Positions 15,213 to 20,757 of a DNA stretch of 25,381 nt are shown piece by piece; within the stretch, counting starts at the first letter, position 1; each line of letters starts with the position of its first letter. A program made the position numbers and the translations under genes. Source of the DNA: Gluconacetobacter johannae. Its GTDB lineage: Bacteria; Pseudomonadota; Alphaproteobacteria; Acetobacterales; Acetobacteraceae. Below the pieces are notes generated by a model. That model ran no database searches, was not told where the DNA came from, and saw only the letters and a list, made by a program, of their open reading frames with translations. The stretch lies in contig NZ_BAQK01000015.1 of the NCBI RefSeq assembly GCF_025994435.1, forward strand, positions 1 through 25,381, read 5' to 3'.

Positions 15213-15240
15213 CCTCCCGCCGGGAGGAAAGTGCCTCCCG
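15213..15240 (-). promoter_or_regulatory. Two mutually exclusive hairpins over the ribosome-binding site of the 45-aa ORF
   Basis: Reading the minus strand, CGGGAGG (15240-15234), CCTCCCG (15227-15221) and CGGGAGG (15219-15213) follow one another. The middle element can pair with the first (7 bp, 6-base loop) or with the last (6 bp, 3-base loop). The last contains the Shine-Dalgarno sequence of the small gene. Pairing one way frees the ribosome-binding site and the other hides it. This is direct sequence evidence for a possible translational switch; the trigger is unknown. Confidence 0.5.
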
Positions 15241-15335
15241 ATCGCCAGGATATGGGGGGCCGCCGGCCTGTTTGAAGGCGGCATCCGGAGGCTCACGCAA
15301 AAAGAAAGTCCCGCCGTAGGTCCGGACGCCGCAAC

Positions 15336-15366
15336 TTGACGCGGCGTGCGCCTTTCCATCATCTAT
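15336..15366 (+). promoter_or_regulatory. Candidate promoter of the TPP-controlled thiamine operon
   Basis: TTGACG (15336-15341, preceded by C as in the alphaproteobacterial CTTGAC form) is followed at 17-19 bases by TCATCT/ATCTAT (15359-15366). Transcription would start at about 15373, right at the beginning of the TPP aptamer, leaving almost no extra leader. The -10 is imperfect. Confidence 0.4.
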
Positions 15367-15371
15367 CGCAA

Positions 15372-15447
15372 CAAACCGGGGTGTCCGCAAACGCGGGCTG
15401 AGATCAAACCCGTTGTACCTGACCTGGGTCATGCCAGCGTAGGGAGA
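15372..15447 (+). promoter_or_regulatory. TPP riboswitch (THI box)
   Basis: The core conserved blocks of the thiamine pyrophosphate aptamer are present in order: GGGGTGT (15378-15384), GGCTGAGA (15396-15403, pyrimidine-sensing loop), ACCCGTTGTACCTGA (15408-15422), and CCAGCGTAGGGA (15434-15445, pyrophosphate-binding region and 3' P1 strand). The TonB receptor's AGGGAG ribosome-binding site (15441-15446) lies inside the 3' end of the aptamer, and the ATG follows 6 bases later. Ligand binding would therefore directly hide the ribosome-binding site, the usual translational mechanism in Gram-negative bacteria. It is predicted to switch off both downstream genes when thiamine is plentiful. Confidence 0.95.
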
Positions 15448-15452
15448 AGATC

Positions 15453-17846
15453 ATGAAACGCATGCACAGACATGCGCGCACGCTCTCGGGCGTGCTTGTC
15501 CTGTCCCAAATTCCGGCCCTGGCCGTGGCGGCGTCCACCCCGGCCCCCGCTACGCCGGCGGGCGCGCCGGTCCGCCATCCGGCCGGCGAACGGATCGTGG
15601 TGACGGGTGACGGCACCTTCGCCACCGCGAACGGGCGGATCGGCAACCAGCCCGGCGGCGGGCTGATCCGGCCGGAAACCGCGACACGGTCGGTCAGCAC
15701 CCTGTCGGCGGACGCCATCGCCCGGCAGGCGCCGAGCGCCAGCGCGTTCGACATGGTGGCCCTGCTGCCGGGGGCGAATGTCAGTTCCTCCGACCCGCTG
15801 GGGTTCGCGGCCCAGACCAACCTGAACGTGCGCGGCCTGTCCGGCGACTCGATCGGCTATGTGCTGGAAGGGATGCCGCTGAACGACATCGCCTATTATT
15901 CCGGCTATCCGGGCCAGTTCGCCGATAACGAGAATTATGACGAAATCGCCCTGGCCCAGGGATCGGCCGACCTGGACAGCCCGGTCCTGAATGCGTCCGG
16001 CGGGCTGATGTCCCTGCGGTTCCGCGACCCGTCGCACGACGCCGGCGGGATGGTCGACGCCTCCTACGGGTCGTATCACACCGACCGGGAATTCGCCCGG
16101 ATCGACACCGGCGAGATCGGGCACAGCGGCATCCGCGCCTTCGTGTCCTATTCCCATGGCGAGACCAGCAACTGGCGCGGCTCGGGACGCGACCGGCGCC
16201 AGCATATCGACTTCAAGGCGGTGAAGGAGTGGGGGGACGGCAACCGCGTGTCGGTGCTGGGCACCTGGAACGACGCCGTGACCAGCAACTATCCCCAGAT
16301 CGGCATGGCCGACTGGCATGCCTATGGCGTTTCCGGCCCGAACAATTACGCCAGCACCTACGACCCCGGAAACGCGGCCGCCGGCACGGATTACTGGCGG
16401 CTGTACCAGGACCCGTATCGCCTGTTCTATGCCGCGGCGCCCTCACGCTTCACGCTGACGCGCGCGCTGCACCTGTCGGTGACGCCCTATGCCCAGTGGG
16501 GGTACGGCAACGCCCCCGGCGGCGCCGTGCTGTCCACCACCGGCAACTGGCAGGGAACCGAGCCATTGCCGTATGCCGTGTCCATTCCCGGCGCGCAGGG
16601 CGGCATGGCGACGGTGATGGCGGATTATACCCAATCCAGCTATCGCGCCGGCTTCACCTCGGCGCTGGACTGGCGGCTGGGGCGTCATCGCCTGACGATG
16701 GGGTACTGGTACGATTATTCCGACGACACCGAAACCCAGCCCTTCTCGCCGCTGCCGGCCAACGGCCATCCGGGAAATATCTGGGCGGATTCGGCCGATG
16801 GCACGATCCTGCTGCCCGACGGGCGGCAGCTTCTGGGCGGGGACAACCACACCATCTCGCAGGTCAGCGCCCTGTTCGTGGGCGACACGATGTCGTTCCT
16901 GAACCAGCGCCTGACGGTCGAGGCCGGGTTCAAGGAGGTCATGCTGTCGCGCGACGGCACCAACAATTTGCCGGGCCCGCAATACCGCTCGACCATGAAC
17001 GTGGCCGAACCGCTGCCTCGGCTGGGGGCGCGGTTCCAGATCAATCCGCAGCATCAGATCTTCGCCAGCGTCAGCACGAATTTTCGCGCCCCGGCGGAAT
17101 CGTCGCTGTACGACGCGTACGACCCCACCAGCGGGGCGCTGGTCAATGCGGCCAATAATGATTTGCGTAACGAATATTCGATTTCCGAGGAAATCGGCTA
17201 CCGTTATGCCGGCCAGCGGGTGATCGGCAGCGTCACCTTCTTCAATTACAATTTCACCAACCGGCAGATCCAGACGGTGGTGTCGCATAACGGGTCGCTG
17301 ATCGGATCGACCGTCAATGCCGGCGGCCAGACTTCGCGCGGCATCGATGTCGAGGCCGGGTTGCGGCCCTGGCATCATTTCAGTCCGTACGTGTCCGGCG
17401 AATACCTGCATGCCACCATCGACAACGACATGACGGTGGATGGCGACGTGCTGCCCACCCAGGGCAGGACGGCCGTACGCAGCCCGTCGCTGCAGGCCGC
17501 GATCGGCCTGACCTATGACGACGGCACGTTCTTCGGCATGGCCAGCGTCAAATATGTCGGCCACCAATATGCGACCTTCATGAACGACGAACGCATGCCC
17601 GACCATACGACTGGAAACCTGACGCTGGGCTACCGGATGTCGTCGATCGGCGTGGCGCGTCATCCGGAATTCCGCCTGAACTTCATCAACATCACCGACA
17701 GCCACTATCTGTCCGGCGTCGCCAACCCGACCTTCAATGCGCGCGACACCACCGGCCGGTACGGCACGACGATCGCGGGCGAGGCCCCGACCTATTATGT
17801 CGGCGGCGGCTTTGCGGTGATGCTGACCGGTTCCAGCGCGTTCTGA
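15453..17846 (+). CDS. TonB-dependent outer-membrane receptor, probable thiamine-compound uptake
   Basis: A 797-residue receptor. It has a signal peptide (basic start, hydrophobic core to about residue 26), a TonB-box-like ERIVVTGDG, a plug domain (LSADAIARQAPSASAFDMVALLPG, NLNVRGLSGDSIGYVLEGMPLND, SGGLMSLRF), and a beta-barrel ending in the expected terminal phenylalanine (VMLTGSSAF). Function is inferred from its TPP riboswitch and the ThiY-like gene 23 bases downstream: uptake of thiamine, a thiamine breakdown product or a pyrimidine precursor across the outer membrane. Sequence alone resembles the general siderophore/cobalamin-type receptor class, so the substrate remains inferred. Confidence 0.9.
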   Translation: MKRMHRHARTLSGVLVLSQIPALAVAASTPAPATPAGAPVRHPAGERIVVTGDGTFATANGRIGNQPGGGLIRPETATRSVSTLSADAIARQAPSASAFDMVALLPGANVSSSDPLGFAAQTNLNVRGLSGDSIGYVLEGMPLNDIAYYSGYPGQFADNENYDEIALAQGSADLDSPVLNASGGLMSLRFRDPSHDAGGMVDASYGSYHTDREFARIDTGEIGHSGIRAFVSYSHGETSNWRGSGRDRRQHIDFKAVKEWGDGNRVSVLGTWNDAVTSNYPQIGMADWHAYGVSGPNNYASTYDPGNAAAGTDYWRLYQDPYRLFYAAAPSRFTLTRALHLSVTPYAQWGYGNAPGGAVLSTTGNWQGTEPLPYAVSIPGAQGGMATVMADYTQSSYRAGFTSALDWRLGRHRLTMGYWYDYSDDTETQPFSPLPANGHPGNIWADSADGTILLPDGRQLLGGDNHTISQVSALFVGDTMSFLNQRLTVEAGFKEVMLSRDGTNNLPGPQYRSTMNVAEPLPRLGARFQINPQHQIFASVSTNFRAPAESSLYDAYDPTSGALVNAANNDLRNEYSISEEIGYRYAGQRVIGSVTFFNYNFTNRQIQTVVSHNGSLIGSTVNAGGQTSRGIDVEAGLRPWHHFSPYVSGEYLHATIDNDMTVDGDVLPTQGRTAVRSPSLQAAIGLTYDDGTFFGMASVKYVGHQYATFMNDERMPDHTTGNLTLGYRMSSIGVARHPEFRLNFINITDSHYLSGVANPTFNARDTTGRYGTTIAGEAPTYYVGGGFAVMLTGSSAF

Positions 17847-17869
17847 CCTCTCCACCGACCGGAGCCGAC

Positions 17870-18853
17870 ATGATGAAAAAGCTGCTGCGCCTGCTGGCAG
17901 GCCTTGCGATCGCGCCACTGCTGTCCATCGTCCTGGCCGGGCCGGCACGCGCGGAGGCGCCGGGCAGCGCGCCGGAAACCGTGACGATCATCCTCGACTG
18001 GTTTCTCAACGCCGATCACGCGGCCCTGCTGGCGGCGGAGTACAGTGGCGCATTCCGTCGCCACGGGCTGCAGGTCAAGCTGATCGCCCCGGCCGACCCC
18101 GGATCGCCGGCGCGGCTGGTGGCGGCGGGACAGGCGGATCTGGCGATTTCCTACCAGACGCAACTGGGTATGCTGGCGGAGCAGGGGATTCCGCTGCTGC
18201 GGGTCGGCACGCTGATCGACACGCCGCTCGACACCCTGATCGCGGCGCCGGGGATCCGTTCGCTGGCCGACCTGAAGGGGCGGACGATCGGGATTTCGAT
18301 GGCGGGGGTGGACGACGCCGTGCTGGCGACGATGCTGGCGTCGGTGGGGCTGTCGCTGTCCGACGTGCGGCAGGTCAACGTGAATTTCCAGCTCGAACAG
18401 GCGCTGATGTCGCATTCGGTCGATGCCGTGATCGGCGCGACGCGGACCTACGAACTGATCGACCTGCAGCAGAAGGGCGTCTCGCCGGTCGCCTTCTACC
18501 CCGAGGAGCACGGGGTGCCGCTGAATGACGAACTGATCTTCGTCGCCGCGCGCGACCACGCGCACGACGCGCGGATCGTCCGGTTCATGGCGGCGCTGGA
18601 GGAGGGGACGAACACCCTGCTGAACCACCCCGACACGATCCTGGCGCAGGCGGTCCACGACCATCCGGAACTGGACACGCCGTTGAATCGCGCGGCGTGG
18701 GCGGCGATCCTGCCGCGCGTATGCAAGCAGCCGTCCGTGCTGAACGGCCGGCGCTACCGGACGTTCATGGCCTTCCTGCGCGAGCGGGGCGTGGTGCGGC
18801 GGGACCTGGCGCTGTCGGCCTACGCCGTCGATCCGGCGGACGGCACGCCGTAG
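17870..18853 (+). CDS. thiY: ThiY/NMT1-like periplasmic binding protein for a thiamine pyrimidine precursor
   Basis: A 327-residue solute-binding protein of the NMT1/THI5-like family. The signal peptide runs to about residue 28 (PARA). VTIILDWFLNADHAALLAAEYSGAFRRHGL, ADLAISYQTQLGMLAEQGIPLL and ADLKGRTIGIS are characteristic of ThiY proteins, which bind N-formyl-aminopyrimidine or a related HMP precursor for a ThiXYZ ABC transporter. It shares the riboswitch transcript with the TonB receptor (23-base gap, GGAG ribosome-binding site). No thiX or thiZ follows; the next gene is on the opposite strand. The binding protein must therefore use a transporter encoded elsewhere, or the module works differently. 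Family is firm; ligand is inferred. Confidence 0.87.
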   Translation: MMKKLLRLLAGLAIAPLLSIVLAGPARAEAPGSAPETVTIILDWFLNADHAALLAAEYSGAFRRHGLQVKLIAPADPGSPARLVAAGQADLAISYQTQLGMLAEQGIPLLRVGTLIDTPLDTLIAAPGIRSLADLKGRTIGISMAGVDDAVLATMLASVGLSLSDVRQVNVNFQLEQALMSHSVDAVIGATRTYELIDLQQKGVSPVAFYPEEHGVPLNDELIFVAARDHAHDARIVRFMAALEEGTNTLLNHPDTILAQAVHDHPELDTPLNRAAWAAILPRVCKQPSVLNGRRYRTFMAFLRERGVVRRDLALSAYAVDPADGTP

Positions 18854-18861
18854 GGCGTGCC
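18842..18861. terminator. Hairpin overlapping the thiY stop codon
   Basis: GGCACGCC (18842-18849) and GGCGTGCC (18854-18861) form a perfect 8-bp stem with a 4-base loop. The thiY stop codon lies in the loop. The convergent small minus-strand gene ends 35 bases further on, so it could stop transcripts from both sides. It lacks a T-run, so a Rho-dependent or RNA-protecting role is also possible. Confidence 0.45.
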
Positions 18862-18895
18862 CTCGGGGCGGCTGGGCCTGATGGCCGGCGCGGTG

Positions 18896-19027
18896 TCAGG
18901 CGACGCGGTCGGACACGGCGGTGGCGACCACCAGGGCGGCGACGATCGGCAGGAAGGCAACCAGCGGCAGGAACGACGCGACGCCCATCGAGTTGGCGAC
19001 CAGATTACCGATTTCATGAATAAGCAT
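18896..19027 (-). CDS. Tiny hydrophobic membrane protein (43 aa)
   Basis: A 43-residue ORF: MLIHEIGNLVANS, then one long hydrophobic stretch (GVASFLPLVAFLPIVAALVV) with two Leu-Pro pairs, then ATAVSDRVA. AGGA lies about 10 bases before the ATG on the minus strand. GC-rich third positions match the neighbours, while its upstream region is AT-rich. A single membrane span is predicted. I do not recognise the family. It is convergent with thiY and preceded by a strong hairpin. Length is the main reason for caution. Confidence 0.55.
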   Translation of the reverse strand: MLIHEIGNLVANSMGVASFLPLVAFLPIVAALVVATAVSDRVA

Positions 19028-19047
19028 TATCTAAAATCCTATGGATT

Positions 19048-19071
19048 GGTGTTGGGGCGGGAACCAACACC
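19048..19071 (-). promoter_or_regulatory. Leader hairpin before the 43-aa ORF
   Basis: GGTGTTGG (19048-19055) and CCAACACC (19064-19071) form a perfect 8-bp stem with an 8-base loop, 20 bases upstream of the minus-strand start codon at 19027. It could be a regulatory leader structure or an operator. No partner protein or ligand can be named. Confidence 0.4.
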
Positions 19072-19149
19072 GAATCCCGGACCTGTGCAACAGGAAAGAA
19101 CATAGGGTCTGATGACTGAAAATTGCATAGTAAATGGCACATGAATATT

Positions 19150-19168
19150 CTGTTCATTCTCTGAACAG
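19150..19168. promoter_or_regulatory. 7-bp inverted repeat in the AT-rich gap
   Basis: CTGTTCA (19150-19156) and TGAACAG (19162-19168) are perfect inverted repeats with a 5-base spacer, in a stretch without genes upstream of the 43-aa ORF. The shape fits a dimeric transcription-factor site. It does not match the direct-repeat GTTC-N7-GTTC LexA box of alphaproteobacteria. Confidence 0.3.
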
Positions 19169-19265
19169 TCAGTCGTTTACTGAGGTTCCTCGGCGGAATA
19201 TATCACCGGGAATCGTGATGCGATTTTGGGCGATCACCGGCACGGGATCAGGAGCGGTCCCATAG

Positions 19266-19306
19266 TATGATTATATTTTAATCATAGTGATTTATTTTTA
19301 ATCATA
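19266..19306. repeat. Three copies of an 8-bp AT-rich word (TAATCATA)
   Basis: TATGATTA (19266-19273) and TAATCATA (19279-19286) form a perfect inverted repeat. A third copy, TAATCATA, follows at 19299-19306, exactly 20 bp after the second, about two helical turns. The segment is strikingly AT-rich against a GC-rich background and contains no gene. The arrangement suggests cooperative binding of a regulator or nucleoid protein. The nearest gene starts are the 43-aa ORF on the minus strand (240 bp away); downstream lies the 3' end of the DUF2721-like gene. Confidence 0.45.
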
Positions 19307-19371
19307 CGCTGATGTGATCAAAAACGTCCCATTTGTCGGCGGGACGGGTGGCGGAAGATCGGGCTCCGCCC

Positions 19372-19402
19372 GAACCCGGCAAGGGCGGCCCTCACCGGGT
19401 TC
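19372..19402. terminator. Long hairpin downstream of the DUF2721-like gene
   Basis: GAACCCGG (19372-19379) pairs with CCGGGTTC (19395-19402), and an inner AGGGC/GCCCT-like stem fills the loop. It lies beyond the 3' end of the minus-strand DUF2721-like gene. It probably ends or stabilises that transcript, or is a palindromic intergenic element. It is preceded by a smaller hairpin CGGGC-TCC-GCCCG at 19360-19372. No T-run is present. Confidence 0.4.
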
Positions 19403-19407
19403 GTTTC

Positions 19408-19433
19408 GGCTTGGCCCTTTAGTGGGGCAAGCC
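19408..19433 (-). terminator. Hairpin just after the DUF2721-like stop codon
   Basis: GGCTTG and CAAGCC (outer 6 bp) with inner CCC/GGG pairs, one mismatch and a 6-base loop, lying 10-36 bases past the stop of the minus-strand gene. Position suggests a terminator or 3' stabilising stem. The absence of a T-run leaves it unproven. Confidence 0.4.
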
Positions 19434-19443
19434 GGCGGGCCGG

Positions 19444-19932
19444 TCAGCTTTTCGGCTTGGGCATCCGCGTCCAGGACGTCGTCATACGCAATCCGTGCCA
19501 GGCCGCCAGGCTGTCGCACAGGAACATGCCCAGCGCGCCCACCGTGCAGGTCAGCGCGACACCGAACATCAGGACCAGCCACCAGGCGACCGCGGAATCC
19601 CGCAGGCTGCCCAGGAACAGGACGAACGCGGCGCCGCAGGCCGATGCCCCGCCGATCGCGCCCAGCAGGATGGCGGCGTCCAGCAGCAGGGTGCGGCGGT
19701 GCAGGTGCGTCAGGTGCTGGCGCAGGCGGCGGCGCTGTGTGGCGCTGTTGGCTTCGTCCAGGCTTTCGGTCGTTTTCTCGATATGGTCGGACACGCGGGC
19801 CAGGCGCGTGTTGAACAGGTTCAGCAGCGTGCCGATGCCCGACAGCATGAAGACCGGGGTCAGCGCGGTCTGGATCAGATGGGCGACGCTGTCGACGGGT
19901 TCGTCGGGCAGCAGGGCGGGAAAGGGAGACAA
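19444..19932 (-). CDS. DUF2721-like membrane protein
   Basis: A 162-residue membrane protein with the DUF2721 pattern. The N-terminal segment VAHLIQTALTPVFMLSGIGTLLNLFNTRLARVSDHI is followed by a charged helix (LDEANSATQRRRLRQHLTHLHRRTLLLDAAI) and two more hydrophobic segments (LLGAIGGASACGAAFVLFLG; WWLVLMFGVALTCTVGALGMFL). Biochemical function of the family is unknown. I prefer a TTG start at 19932 (AAGG 9 bases upstream), because the 24 residues added by the ATG at 20004 are Arg/Cys-rich and look non-coding. Flanked by hairpins at its 3' end. Confidence 0.75.
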   Translation of the reverse strand: MSPFPALLPDEPVDSVAHLIQTALTPVFMLSGIGTLLNLFNTRLARVSDHIEKTTESLDEANSATQRRRLRQHLTHLHRRTLLLDAAILLGAIGGASACGAAFVLFLGSLRDSAVAWWLVLMFGVALTCTVGALGMFLCDSLAAWHGLRMTTSWTRMPKPKS

Positions 19933-20067
19933 GATGGGGCGCCTTCGGGTTGGTCGTCGGTTACAGCGTTGAAGCCAATCCGAGCGTGCGGCGCAACCGG
20001 CCATGGCAGCGCCGTCTTGTTCCGGTTTCCTGGATCGGCCAGTCTACCGGTGCAGGAGGGCCGTGCT

Positions 20068-20310
20068 TTGTCCCATAACTATGCGATGCCGCTGACACCC
20101 GAAAGACGTCTGGCCCGCCTGCTGGGGCGGATACCAGCCGACTGGGCCATCCGGATCGAAAAGGTGGCGGATGCCGGCGCGGTGCTGCGCTGGCGCGCCG
20201 CCGTCGGCCTGCCCGACGCCGTACCGCAATGGAGCGCGTTTCACGACACCATGCCCGATGCGCTGGAGGCCGCGTGGAAAGCGGCGCGGGTCGGACGGTC
20301 GGACGCATAG
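20068..20310 (+). CDS. Hypothetical 80-aa protein
   Basis: An 80-residue ORF starting at TTG, preceded by AGGAGG (20054-20059) at an ideal 8-base distance; an in-frame ATG at 20086 is the alternative. The sequence is soluble and amphipathic: PLTPERRLARLLGRIPADWAI, RIEKVADAGAVLRWRAAVG, then PDALEAAWKAARVG. The even spacing of VRW-type strands and a final helix suggests a small alpha/beta domain. I do not recognise it. It is divergent from the DUF2721-like gene. Confidence 0.55.
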   Translation: MSHNYAMPLTPERRLARLLGRIPADWAIRIEKVADAGAVLRWRAAVGLPDAVPQWSAFHDTMPDALEAAWKAARVGRSDA

Positions 20311-20504
20311 CAGGTGGGCGTCGCATCGGATAGAAGGCCTTGAATTTCCGACACTTGCGCCTATTGTAACGCTCCTGTGTCTTCTGGGCCGCCTCGTCAT
20401 GGATTGTCCGACATGAATCATCGTCCGGCATCGCCGTCCGTCGTCGCATCCCCGCGCGTGACCTGCCGCCTGCTTCAGCGAGCGGCATATATTTCGATGT
20501 CATA
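20311..20504. other. Gene-free leader region before the c-di-GMP gene
   Basis: The whole gap between the 80-aa ORF and the PAS-GGDEF-EAL gene (20311-20757) holds no convincing ORF. Short open frames on both strands show no family pattern or ribosome-binding site. The part from 20311 to 20504 shows no strong hairpin or repeat that I can defend. The second part contains a candidate promoter at 20505 and a roughly 225-base untranslated leader. Confidence 0.4.
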
Positions 20505-20532
20505 TTGACTTGGTTGATCTGCTGTCCTTAAT
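20505..20532 (+). promoter_or_regulatory. Candidate promoter of the PAS-GGDEF-EAL gene
   Basis: TTGACT (20505-20510) and CTTAAT (20527-20532, four of six consensus bases) are spaced by 16 bases in a locally AT-rich stretch. A transcript from here would carry a leader of about 220 bases before the start codon. An inverted repeat ATGTCC/GGACAT occurs within that leader. Confidence 0.4.
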
Positions 20533-20757
20533 GTTTACGGAGTATTTCTGTCGCATGCGGACATCCCGGCGGAATTTCGATGACGGGGTGGATATGTCCG
20601 GACGTCCTGGGGGGACATCATGCGCGTGGCGGGCAAGTGACGGCCCGGTCCTGATTCGTAAGGACGGATCTGTTTCCGATCCTGCAAGCACACTATTGGT
20701 TTCTTTCGTCGGCATGCATGTCTTCGCGGCGAAGCGGCCAGAATCTGGATCGAGTGG

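Noticed and set aside
19152..19166. GTTC-N7-GAAC as a LexA/SOS box.
   Set aside because: Alphaproteobacterial LexA boxes are direct repeats (GTTC-N7-GTTC). This is an inverted repeat and no SOS gene is adjacent.
19961..20503. A 180-codon minus-strand frame overlapping the 80-aa ORF.
   Set aside because: It is Arg/Pro-rich with no ribosome-binding site, and it is opposite an ORF with an ideal one.
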